A stretch of DNA of 45,975 nt, from assembly GCA_019414725.1 (NCBI GenBank), contig DXLM01000008.1:1-45975 (forward strand), read 5' to 3'. Origin of the DNA: Bacteroides sp. GTDB lineage: Bacteria > Bacteroidota > Bacteroidia > Bacteroidales > Bacteroidaceae. Numbering within the stretch: position 1 is the first letter of the stretch; every line of letters starts with the position of its first letter. Of the stretch, positions 15,219 through 23,383 are shown in pieces. Below the pieces are notes generated by a model, which had not been told where the DNA came from, did no database searches, and saw nothing but the letters and a program-made list of their open reading frames with translations. A program made the translations under genes and the position numbers.

Positions 15219-17252
15219 ATGAATTTTGAATTGATTTCCGAATACCAACCCACCGGCGACCAACCGGAAGCTATCGCCCAGCTGACCGAAGGGGTGCTGG
15301 AAGGAGTCCCCGCACAAACTTTATTGGGGGTCACCGGGTCCGGCAAGACTTTCACGATTGCAAATGTAATTAAAAACATCAATAAGCCCACCTTGATATT
15401 AAGCCATAACAAAACATTGGCAGCCCAGTTATACGGAGAGTTCAAGAGTTTCTTTCCCAATAATGCTGTGGAATACTATGTATCTTATTATGACTATTAC
15501 CAGCCGGAAGCATACTTGCCGTCCAGCGACACCTATATAGAAAAGGATCTGGCCATTAATGAAGAGATTGACAAATTGCGGCTGGCTGCCACCTCTGCCC
15601 TGCTGTCGGGACGGAAGGACGTGGTGGTGGTGTCTTCCGTGTCCTGCATCTACGGTATGGGGAACCCGTCGGATTTCTATAATAACGTAATCGAGATAAA
15701 AAAAGGCAAACTGCTGGACAGGAATGTATTTTTACGCCGCTTGGTGGACAGCCTGTATGTGCGTAACGACATAGAACTGAATCGCGGGAATTTCCGCGTA
15801 AAAGGTGACACGGTAGACATTTACCTGGCATATAGCGACAATCTCCTCCGGGTTATGTTTTGGGACGATGAAATTGATGCCATTGAAGAGATAGACCCTG
15901 TTTCGGGAATCCGTCTGGCAACTTTTGATGAATACAAAATTTATCCGGCCAATCTTTTTATGACCACCAAAGAGAGCCAGTTGAGAGCTATTCATCAGAT
16001 TGAGGACGACTTGACGAAAGAGGTGGCCAAATTCGAGGAGGAAGGAAAAATGTATGAGGCGAAACGACTCTATGAGCGCGTGACATACGATATGGAGATG
16101 ATTCGCGAACTGGGGCATTGTTCGGGCATAGAAAATTATTCCCGCTACTTTGACGGGCGTAATGCAGGTACCCGTCCTTACTGTCTGCTGGACTTCTTTC
16201 CGGATGATTTCCTGATTGTAATAGACGAAAGCCATGTCAGCGTACCGCAAATACGTGCCATGTATGGTGGTGACCGGGCCAGAAAAACCAATTTGGTGGA
16301 ATATGGTTTCCGGATGGAGTCGGCTTTTGACAACCGTCCTCTAAAATTTGAAGAGTTCAAGGAACTGGCCAAACAAGTGATTTATGTCAGTGCCACACCT
16401 GCCGATTATGAATTGGTGGAAAGTGAAGGCATTATCGTTGAACAGGTTATCCGTCCTACCGGATTGCTGGACCCGGTAATTGAAGTACGCCCCAGTCTGA
16501 ATCAGATTGACGACCTGATGGAAGAGATACAGCAACGTATCGAGAAAGAAGAACGTGTACTGGTGACCACGCTTACCAAACGCATGGCAGAAGAATTGAC
16601 CGAATATCTGCTGCGCAATGACATCCGCTGCAACTACATCCACAGCGATGTGGACACTTTAGAACGCGTCAAGATTATGGATGAATTACGTCAGGGCGTT
16701 TATGATGTACTGGTGGGTGTGAATTTGCTTCGTGAAGGTCTGGACTTGCCTGAAGTGTCTTTGGTAGCCATTCTGGATGCAGACAAAGAAGGGTTCCTCC
16801 GCTCCCACCGTTCTCTGACCCAGACAGCAGGACGCGCCGCCCGCAATATCAATGGAAAAGTAATCATGTATGCAGACCGCATGACGGACAGCATGAAAAA
16901 AACGATAGACGAAACCAACCGCCGTCGTGAAAAACAGCTGGCATATAACGAAGAGCATGGAATCACCCCCAAACAGATACAGCGTGCGCGGAATGCTGCC
17001 TTGTTGGGCAACAACAGCAACGAAGTTGCCGGAACCACTCAAGGTCCCAAGGCATACATCGAGCCATCTTCCGATACAACGGCTGCCGACCCGATTGTTC
17101 AGTATATGACCAAGCCACAGATGGAGAAAACGATAGAACGTACCCGGAAACTGATGCAGGAAGCTGCCAAGAAGCTGGAATTTATAGAAGCTGCACAATA
17201 CAGGGATGAGCTGCTGAAACTGGAAGATATGATGAAAGAGAGATGGGGATAG
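15219..17252 (+). CDS. uvrB: Excinuclease ABC subunit B (UvrB)
   Basis: A 677-residue helicase-like protein of nucleotide excision repair that receives damaged DNA from UvrA and recruits UvrC. It has Walker A GVTGSGKT (about residues 37-44), the beta-hairpin region YYVSYYDYYQPEAYLP, the DESHVSVPQ motif, helicase motif LLREGLDLPEVSLVAILDADKEGFLRS, and a C-terminal UVR domain (KLEFIEAAQYRDELLKLE) that contacts UvrC. Full length, all motifs intact. I see no clear TAnnTTTG promoter upstream. Confidence 0.98.
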   Translation: MNFELISEYQPTGDQPEAIAQLTEGVLEGVPAQTLLGVTGSGKTFTIANVIKNINKPTLILSHNKTLAAQLYGEFKSFFPNNAVEYYVSYYDYYQPEAYLPSSDTYIEKDLAINEEIDKLRLAATSALLSGRKDVVVVSSVSCIYGMGNPSDFYNNVIEIKKGKLLDRNVFLRRLVDSLYVRNDIELNRGNFRVKGDTVDIYLAYSDNLLRVMFWDDEIDAIEEIDPVSGIRLATFDEYKIYPANLFMTTKESQLRAIHQIEDDLTKEVAKFEEEGKMYEAKRLYERVTYDMEMIRELGHCSGIENYSRYFDGRNAGTRPYCLLDFFPDDFLIVIDESHVSVPQIRAMYGGDRARKTNLVEYGFRMESAFDNRPLKFEEFKELAKQVIYVSATPADYELVESEGIIVEQVIRPTGLLDPVIEVRPSLNQIDDLMEEIQQRIEKEERVLVTTLTKRMAEELTEYLLRNDIRCNYIHSDVDTLERVKIMDELRQGVYDVLVGVNLLREGLDLPEVSLVAILDADKEGFLRSHRSLTQTAGRAARNINGKVIMYADRMTDSMKKTIDETNRRREKQLAYNEEHGITPKQIQRARNAALLGNNSNEVAGTTQGPKAYIEPSSDTTAADPIVQYMTKPQMEKTIERTRKLMQEAAKKLEFIEAAQYRDELLKLEDMMKERWG

Positions 17253-17390
17253 GCTTGTCTCCTTGGCGGAAGAAGGCGCACTGCCTGTCGAGGAAAAGCC
17301 TGTTACCCGAAGAAATATCACGGATATGCCGGTGAGTTCCGGAATAAAGGCAGGGATGGAAAAGGAAAAGACAAGAAGGACAAACAGCAA

Positions 17391-17418
17391 AAAAGCAGGG
17401 AGTGTCCCCCTGCTTTTT
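17391..17418. terminator. Terminator between uvrB and the porin gene
   Basis: AAAAGCAGGG (17391-17400) pairs with CCCTGCTTTT (17408-17417) around a seven-base loop, with a T run after it and A run before it. It lies between convergent genes and touches the porin stop codon. Confidence 0.8.
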
Positions 17419-18432
17419 TCAGAACCGTACCATTAATTCCATCACAAACTTGTCTTGTTCGGACTCTTTTGCCAAAGATAGTTTATCATAGAAATATTTC
17501 TCGTAATTAAGACGCAAATCCGCTTGAAAAGCCTTTCCAAAGCTTAATGTCACACCTCCAGTCACACGCTGGCGGGAATAATCGGTAATGTAAAGCTTAC
17601 CATCTTCATCCGCATTACCGTTACTATGATCTCCCATACTGTCATAACGTCCTAGAAATGAAATTTTCCGGAACAGGCCTTTCTTGATAAACAAGTCGTA
17701 ATTGACAAAGGCGTTGAAAGCATGTACATCATCAAATGAGTTTTTCGCATAAGTTTTATAAAGGTATTCGGCTTCTATATGCCAATTATCAAACTCGTAG
17801 TAAGTACCGATATCATACATATAAATGCTGATTTTATCGGGATGTATTTTCTGGGTACTCAAAGTCAAGTTATAATTTTTCCACGGCATCAATTGAAGCT
17901 TAACAGAATAATTCAACGTGTTGTGCCACTCTTTCTGATTGGTGAGTCCGGAGCCGTTGAACAGTCCGCCTTCCAGTTTCAACGGCAGTCCCTCCTTTAA
18001 AGAGAAAGCTCCGGTAGCACCCACATCACGCACATTCCCCACCTGTTTGGCTATGAACGAACGATTGGCAAAATATTGTTGGTGGGGAGATCGATGAGCG
18101 TCTATGGTGAAAGGCACACGCATCTGTCCTAGTGTGACATTCCATGTATCATTGGGGACAAAGCGGGCATATGCATCCAGCATCTTGATGCTTCCCTCAT
18201 CGGACAAGTCTATTTCAGCTTTATAAGCAATTACCGGAAGAACCTTCCCGTCCAGACTGACACGGGCGTTACGTACCTGGAACCGTTGCATTCCGTTAGT
18301 GGTTTGAAGTTCATATTTACCGCGGATCGTTCCATGTACTTCCGGCAGATATTCTTTAGGAATAGTCAGCTGTGCGGAAGCAGTTGCAATACTCAGCATT
18401 GTAAAAGCAGACGCTACAAGTGTATTTCTCAT
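17419..18432 (-). CDS. Phosphate-selective porin O/P family outer membrane protein
   Basis: A 337-residue outer membrane protein with a signal peptide (cleavage after TASAQ) and the OprP/OprO-type barrel pattern: GTIRGKYELQT, VRNARVSLDGKV, AYKAEIDLSDEGSIKMLDAYARF, VTLGQMRVPF, and a C-terminal MELMVRF ending in Phe, as expected for a barrel. Family members form anion-selective channels, but phosphate specificity cannot be read from the sequence. No phosphate transport genes are nearby. It has its own -7 element and no clear operon partner. Confidence 0.85.
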   Translation of the reverse strand: MRNTLVASAFTMLSIATASAQLTIPKEYLPEVHGTIRGKYELQTTNGMQRFQVRNARVSLDGKVLPVIAYKAEIDLSDEGSIKMLDAYARFVPNDTWNVTLGQMRVPFTIDAHRSPHQQYFANRSFIAKQVGNVRDVGATGAFSLKEGLPLKLEGGLFNGSGLTNQKEWHNTLNYSVKLQLMPWKNYNLTLSTQKIHPDKISIYMYDIGTYYEFDNWHIEAEYLYKTYAKNSFDDVHAFNAFVNYDLFIKKGLFRKISFLGRYDSMGDHSNGNADEDGKLYITDYSRQRVTGGVTLSFGKAFQADLRLNYEKYFYDKLSLAKESEQDKFVMELMVRF

Positions 18433-18465
18433 TTTTATTAATGTGACTTTCTTTGTTTACGGCTG

Positions 18466-18473
18466 CAAAGATA
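18466..18473 (-). promoter_or_regulatory. -7 element for the porin gene
   Basis: On the minus strand this reads TATCTTTG, 34 bases upstream of the ATG at 18432. Confidence 0.55.
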
Positions 18474-18622
18474 TAGGTTCGGTATATCTGTAATATTTCA
18501 TCCATATTACAAATATGTTTCATTTGATATGGGGAAGACATTTTACAGCCACATTCCGTATTCTTCTCATCTGCTGTGAACGCAGTGAATATGGCCCCAA
18601 AAATATCGACGTACCGACAGAG

Positions 18623-19225
18623 TTATTCAATAATACGGGCAGTTTCCACCTTCTCCAGACGTGCACGGAGTTTTCCCATCATGGATTTACGTATCCGGAG
18701 CCTCATCAGGCAATCCATATCATATGATTGCTCCAAGATGGCAGGCTCGTCTTCTTTCACAATGCGCATGATATCATTCATAAAAGGATATTCAAAGGAT
18801 ACGGTGATTTCTTCATCCACTGTTCTTTCCACTATATCAGCAGCAGCTATTGCTTCGGCAGCGGCTGCCTTGTAAGCGACAATCAGTCCGCTGGTTCCCA
18901 ATTTTATACCTCCAAAGTAACGGACCACTATAATAAGGATATCCGTCAGCTCATTGGAATTTATTTGCCCCAAAATAGGCTTTCCTGCGGTACCCGAAGG
19001 CTCTCCGTTATCATTTGCCCTGAAATCCTTCCTTTCATGCCCCAGCATATAAGCGTAACACACATGGCGGGCATCGTAATATTTCTTCTGATACGTGTCA
19101 AGATGCTGCTTTATTTCCTCTATGGTACGTACCGGAATGGCAATAGCTATAAATTTACTCCGTTTCTCCGTATATATGCCTTCGGCAATGTCTGTAATGG
19201 TTTTATAAGTATCTTCTTGTATCAT
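18623..19225 (-). CDS. YigZ/IMPACT family protein (UPF0029)
   Basis: A 200-residue member of the YigZ/IMPACT family. The N-terminal domain carries the family block RSKFIAIAIPV, then KKYYDARHVCYAYMLG, then NDNGEPSGTAGKPIL, then DILIIVVRYFGGIKLGTSGL, followed by a ferredoxin-like C-terminal domain. Biochemical role in bacteria is poorly defined. Eukaryotic IMPACT regulates the GCN2 kinase, which is not evidence for the function here. It starts about 30 bases after the exonuclease gene ends, same strand. Confidence 0.9.
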   Translation of the reverse strand: MIQEDTYKTITDIAEGIYTEKRSKFIAIAIPVRTIEEIKQHLDTYQKKYYDARHVCYAYMLGHERKDFRANDNGEPSGTAGKPILGQINSNELTDILIIVVRYFGGIKLGTSGLIVAYKAAAAEAIAAADIVERTVDEEITVSFEYPFMNDIMRIVKEDEPAILEQSYDMDCLMRLRIRKSMMGKLRARLEKVETARIIE

Positions 19226-19258
19226 GGGTTTCAGAAATCATAAATCTTTTATTATAAC

Positions 19259-19747
19259 TCACAGAATCTGTCTGGCAATCCATGCACACGCCTCAGCATC
19301 AGCCAGCGCATGATGGTGATTCTCCAATTCAAAACCAAAAAAACCGGCCACCGTATGTAACTGGTGGTTTCTCAACCCTTTCAGCTTCCGGGAAGCCTGA
19401 TAGGTACAATAAAAGTCATAATCAGGATAATCCATACAATAAGTACGGAACACGGCTTTCAAACACCCCTCATCAAAGGCTTTGTTATGCGCAACCAGCG
19501 GAAGCCCCTCTATTTTAGGGGCAACCTGCTTCCATACTTCCGAAAAAACAGGAGCATGGGCAGTATCTTCCTGTGTCAATCCATGAATACGGGTGTTCCA
19601 ATACAAATAGTAATCCGGTTCGGGATGAACGAGGCTGTAGAACCGGTCGGCTATCTCACCATTTCTCACAATAACCACCCCTACACTACATATGCTGGTA
19701 CGTTCATTATTTGCCGTCTCGAAGTCTATTGCTGCAAAATTATCCAT
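19259..19747 (-). CDS. DEDDh 3'-5' exonuclease (DnaQ-like)
   Basis: A 162-residue exonuclease domain protein. The metal-binding residues are visible: AIDFETA (Asp8, Glu10), AHNKAFDEGCL (Asp), and HHALADAEACAWIA (catalytic His and last Asp). It is a stand-alone DnaQ-like domain acting on DNA or RNA 3' ends. The substrate is not clear. The ATG at 19747 is chosen because a TACCTTTG -7 element (19768-19775) lies inside the longer possible frame. It is probably co-transcribed with the YigZ gene downstream. Confidence 0.9.
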   Translation of the reverse strand: MDNFAAIDFETANNERTSICSVGVVIVRNGEIADRFYSLVHPEPDYYLYWNTRIHGLTQEDTAHAPVFSEVWKQVAPKIEGLPLVAHNKAFDEGCLKAVFRTYCMDYPDYDFYCTYQASRKLKGLRNHQLHTVAGFFGFELENHHHALADAEACAWIARQIL

Positions 19748-19767
19748 ACTTTTTTTCGTTACACAGA

Positions 19768-19775
19768 CAAAGGTA
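19768..19775 (-). promoter_or_regulatory. -7 element for the exonuclease gene
   Basis: On the minus strand this reads TACCTTTG, 21 bases upstream of the ATG at 19747. Confidence 0.6.
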
Positions 19776-19873
19776 CGACAAAAAAGCGATATACAAAATT
19801 CTTTTTTCCGGTACAATTCCCTATCTTTGAAACCTCAGCAGCAAAATAGACCAATATCTATGACAATCAGCAC

Positions 19874-19904
19874 TTGTGAAAGCTGAAAGATTAGACCATC
19901 TTTG
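19874..19904 (+). promoter_or_regulatory. Promoter for the patatin-barrel gene
   Basis: TTG (19874-19876), 20 bases, then CATCTTTG (19897-19904), one mismatch from TAnnTTTG. It sits 41 bases before the ATG at 19946. Confidence 0.5.
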
Positions 19905-19945
19905 CACTGTTTTTGTTTTTTAACTTAAACTAGATTTATAGTAAA

Positions 19946-22165
19946 ATGAAAAAAATGAAATTCCCGACCCTGTTAATAGCAGCAGGGTTACTTTGTATCT
20001 CCGTTCACACAACGGCCCAACCTGGGCCCCGAAAAAAAGTGGGCGTTGTTCTCAGCGGCGGAGGAGCCAAAGGAATGGCACATATAGGTGCTTTGAAAGT
20101 TATAGAAGAAGCGGGTATCCCTATAGATTACGTGGTAGGGACCAGCATGGGCTCCATTATAGGCGGACTTTATTCCATCGGTTATACTCCTGAACAGATG
20201 GATAGCATGGTTCGCCGGCAGGATTGGTCCTTTCTGCTGAGTGACAAAATACCACGCAGCGAACAGAATATGGCGGAACGGGAGGCTTCCGAAAAATATG
20301 TATTTTCCCTGCCATTCGGTAAAAATGCCAAAACGCAAGCCGTAGGAGGATTGATAAAGGGACAGAACCTGGCAAACCTGTTCAGTGAGCTGACCGTAGG
20401 ATATCATGATTCCATCGATTTCAACAAGTTACCTATTCCCTTCGCCTGTGTTTCCGAAAATATTGTAAATGGCAACGAGGTAAATTTTCACAAAGGTGTA
20501 TTGGCTACGGCCATGCGGGCCAGTATGGCCATACCGGGAGTATTCACTCCGGTCCGGCTGGACAGTATGGTTCTAGTGGATGGAGGTGTGGTAAACAACT
20601 ACCCTGTAAATGTAGCGCGTGCCATGGGGGCGGACATTATTATAGGAGTGGATGTTCAAAATGACTTGAAACCCGCCAACGAACTGAATAGCACCGGCAG
20701 TATCTTGGGGCAACTCATCAATTTAATGGGACTGGAACTTTATAAAAAGAATCTGAAAGAAACCGATACATATATAAAGGTGGATGTGGAGGGGTATTCT
20801 GCCGCCAGTTTCACCCCCAGTGCGGTGGACACACTGATTCGTCGGGGAGAAGAAGCGGCATTGGCACAAAAAAACTCCTTGATAAAGTTGAAGCAGGAAC
20901 TGGGGCTGGACAGTACCTATATGCCGAAACCCCTTCCCAGCTATCCGTACTCCCCCAACCGCAAAGTGTATATAAAAGAAATCACCTTTGACGGATTGGA
21001 CGAAAAAGACAAACGGTGGCTGTTGAAGCGCTGTGATTTGAAAGAAGACTCCGAAATAAGCCTTCGCCGCATAGAAGAAGCAACAGCCATACTATGCTCC
21101 AATCTGGAATATTCCAGCGCCACTTACAATCTGCCCGAAGCCCCCGGCGGAGGTTATAACCTGCATTTTCTTTTAAGCAAGAAATATGAGAATAAGCTGA
21201 ACGTAGGAATCCGTTTTGATTCGGAAGAAACAGCCAGTCTGCTCATTAATGTCACCAGCAATTTCCGGGGAAAAGTACCCACTACGCTGTCACTGACAGG
21301 ACGATTGGGCAAACGTTATGCCGCCCGCATAGATTATGGATTCGAACCGGCTCCATTGAAGAACATCGGACTGGCATATATGTTCCAGTACAATGATATA
21401 AACTTTTACCATCATGGAGATAAATCACATAACTCTACCTACCGCTATCATTTGGGAGAATTATCCTTTTCGGATGTTTGGTACAAAAACATACGCTTTG
21501 CCGTGGGGCTGAGGTATGAATTATATGACTACGACAAATTCCTATACCAGGAAGGGAACCAAGGTTTTGACGTAGGAACAGAACACTTCTTCAGCTATTT
21601 CGCACAAATGCATTACGAAACTTTCGACAAGGCATATTTCCCTACCAAAGGCATATCAGCACGAGCGTCCTATTCACTTTATACGGATAATTTCACCAAA
21701 TATGACGACCACGCTCCTTTCTCTGCCATAAAAGGCTATTGCCAGGGAGTGATTCCCGTTACACGCAGATTCTCCATACTGCCTGCCATATACGGACGTT
21801 TTCTGATAGGGAAAGATATTCCTTACTCCAAACTCAATGCGATGGGGGGGGATGTGCAAGGACGTTTCCTGCAACAGCAACTACCATTTGTCGGGATAAA
21901 CAATGTGGAATTAACAAAGAATGCGTTACTGATAGGAAGCATGAAATTCCGCCAACGGATGGGAAGTGTGCATTATCTGACGTTAACGGGCAATTATGCG
22001 CTGAGTGCAAGCAAGCTGAGGTACCTGTTGGAACAGGATACCATGTTCGGCTGTGGTATAGGCTACGGTTTGGATAGTATGTTCGGCCCCTTAGAGGCAT
22101 CAATAAACTATGCAAACCGAGCCAATAAAGTGAGTATGTACGTCAATCTAGGATTTAAGTTTTGA
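19946..22165 (+). CDS. Patatin-like phospholipase with POTRA and outer membrane barrel
   Basis: A 739-residue exported protein, signal peptide MKKMKFPTLLIAAGLLCISV. The patatin domain (about residues 30-220) has the oxyanion loop SGGGAKG, the nucleophile elbow GTSMG with Ser67, and VDGGVVNNYP with Asp212, so the Ser-Asp dyad is intact. A POTRA-like segment follows (about 335-410, KVYIKEITFDGLDEKDKR). The rest is a BamA/Omp85-type barrel ending in VSMYVNLGFKF. The layout matches PlpD-type type V secretion proteins, in which the barrel places a lipase at the cell surface. Whether it is cut free is unknown. Its last 18 bases overlap the convergent uxuA gene. Confidence 0.92.
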   Translation: MKKMKFPTLLIAAGLLCISVHTTAQPGPRKKVGVVLSGGGAKGMAHIGALKVIEEAGIPIDYVVGTSMGSIIGGLYSIGYTPEQMDSMVRRQDWSFLLSDKIPRSEQNMAEREASEKYVFSLPFGKNAKTQAVGGLIKGQNLANLFSELTVGYHDSIDFNKLPIPFACVSENIVNGNEVNFHKGVLATAMRASMAIPGVFTPVRLDSMVLVDGGVVNNYPVNVARAMGADIIIGVDVQNDLKPANELNSTGSILGQLINLMGLELYKKNLKETDTYIKVDVEGYSAASFTPSAVDTLIRRGEEAALAQKNSLIKLKQELGLDSTYMPKPLPSYPYSPNRKVYIKEITFDGLDEKDKRWLLKRCDLKEDSEISLRRIEEATAILCSNLEYSSATYNLPEAPGGGYNLHFLLSKKYENKLNVGIRFDSEETASLLINVTSNFRGKVPTTLSLTGRLGKRYAARIDYGFEPAPLKNIGLAYMFQYNDINFYHHGDKSHNSTYRYHLGELSFSDVWYKNIRFAVGLRYELYDYDKFLYQEGNQGFDVGTEHFFSYFAQMHYETFDKAYFPTKGISARASYSLYTDNFTKYDDHAPFSAIKGYCQGVIPVTRRFSILPAIYGRFLIGKDIPYSKLNAMGGDVQGRFLQQQLPFVGINNVELTKNALLIGSMKFRQRMGSVHYLTLTGNYALSASKLRYLLEQDTMFGCGIGYGLDSMFGPLEASINYANRANKVSMYVNLGFKF

Positions 22166-23326
22166 TTCCTCGTTGATAACCGCCATCATGCCTTCTATCT
22201 GAGCCAAGGCCATCATACGGCCATGAAACGAATAACCCGGGTTGTATCCTTTGCCGGCATCATCCAGCATCATGCGCCCATGATCCACACGCATCGGGAC
22301 ACCCGGACGTTCTTTTTCAAAAATACGGATCAACTCTATCACATGAGCACGCCCTCCCAAATGAGATGCTTCTATAAAATTCCCGTTGGGAAACGCATTG
22401 GTACTGCGCAAATGTACAAAATGAGTGCGGTGTGCAAACATACGTGCCAACAAAGGTACATTGTTATGCAATCCGGCGCTGAGCGAACCGGCACAGAATG
22501 TCAGCCCGTTATGCGGGTTATCAACCGCATGGAGAAGCCAGTTGATATCTTCCTCACCGGTCACAATACGCGGCAAGCCCAATACCTGGAAAGGGGGATC
22601 GTCCGGATGGATGCACATATTTATACCGTACTCATCACACACCGGCATGACAGCCTGCAAGAAATAACGTAAGTTTTCACGCAGGGCATCACGGTCTATC
22701 CCATCATACAAAGACAAAAGACGGCGGAATATGGTTACCGGATACCGGTCTCCCTCCTTTATATTACCATTTACAAATCCCTGCGTCTTGACTATAATGG
22801 TATCGACCAATTCGTTTTTCTCGGCTTCGGTTATAGTCTTATCCAATTCACGCACCTGTTGTAATTCCAAATCGGTATAGTCTTTCTCCGCCCCTTCACG
22901 CTGAAGAATCATACAGTCAAAATAGGCGAACCGGATCTTGTCAAAGTACAAAGAACTGGTTCCGTCCTCCCAAGGATGTTCCAAATCGGTACGTATCCAA
23001 TCAATGACAGGCATGAAGTTATAGCATACGGTCTTGATACCCGCTTTACCTAGGTTGGCAAGGCTTACTTTGTAGTTTTCTATCAATTGATCCCGTTCAG
23101 GACCGGCATATTTGATAGCTTCACTTACCGGCAGGCTTTCTACCACCGACCAGCGCAATTGGTGAGATTCAATGTAATCTTTTAAACTTTTGATAGCTTC
23201 CAAAGCCCAGATTTCACCGTTAGGTACATCGTGAAGGGCGGTCACGATTCCTTCCACCCCGATTTGCCTAAGCATGGGAAGCGTTATCTTATCTTTCTTC
23301 CCAAACCATCTCCATGTCTTTTCCAT
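22148..23326 (-). CDS. uxuA: Mannonate dehydratase (UxuA)
   Basis: A 392-residue enzyme that dehydrates D-mannonate to 2-keto-3-deoxygluconate in glucuronate/hexuronate breakdown. It has the family start MEKTWRWFGKKDKITL, the GVEGIVTALHDVPNGE block, the NFMPVIDWIRT block, and C-terminal metal-site segments with MCIHPDDPP and HLGGRAHVIELI. Length matches E. coli UxuA (394). The ATG at 23326 fits the family; one 30 bases upstream adds ten unlikely residues. It follows pulA by 57 bases on the same strand, and overlaps the convergent patatin gene by 18 bases at the 3' end. Confidence 0.95.
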   Translation of the reverse strand: MEKTWRWFGKKDKITLPMLRQIGVEGIVTALHDVPNGEIWALEAIKSLKDYIESHQLRWSVVESLPVSEAIKYAGPERDQLIENYKVSLANLGKAGIKTVCYNFMPVIDWIRTDLEHPWEDGTSSLYFDKIRFAYFDCMILQREGAEKDYTDLELQQVRELDKTITEAEKNELVDTIIVKTQGFVNGNIKEGDRYPVTIFRRLLSLYDGIDRDALRENLRYFLQAVMPVCDEYGINMCIHPDDPPFQVLGLPRIVTGEEDINWLLHAVDNPHNGLTFCAGSLSAGLHNNVPLLARMFAHRTHFVHLRSTNAFPNGNFIEASHLGGRAHVIELIRIFEKERPGVPMRVDHGRMMLDDAGKGYNPGYSFHGRMMALAQIEGMMAVINEESKLKS

Positions 23327-23383
23327 TCGTATTATGTGTTTTAGTCTGTATGACAAAGTCTTTATTAATCTTCTTTGAGCCTT

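Noticed and set aside
16686..17390. Open frame of 234 codons on the minus strand opposite uvrB
   Set aside because: It is antisense to the UvrB C-terminal helicase and UVR domains and shows no motif.
17253..17410. Protein-like open frame just after uvrB on the plus strand, with a stretch reading ALPVEEKPVTRRNITDM
   Set aside because: It has no suitable start, is only about 50 codons long and runs into the terminator. I could not decide whether it is a remnant, so it is not listed as a gene.
18541..18610. GAACGCAGTGAA core resembling one arm of the palindrome at 13644-13719
   Set aside because: Only one arm core is present and no matching inverted arm lies nearby, so a repeat copy is not supported.
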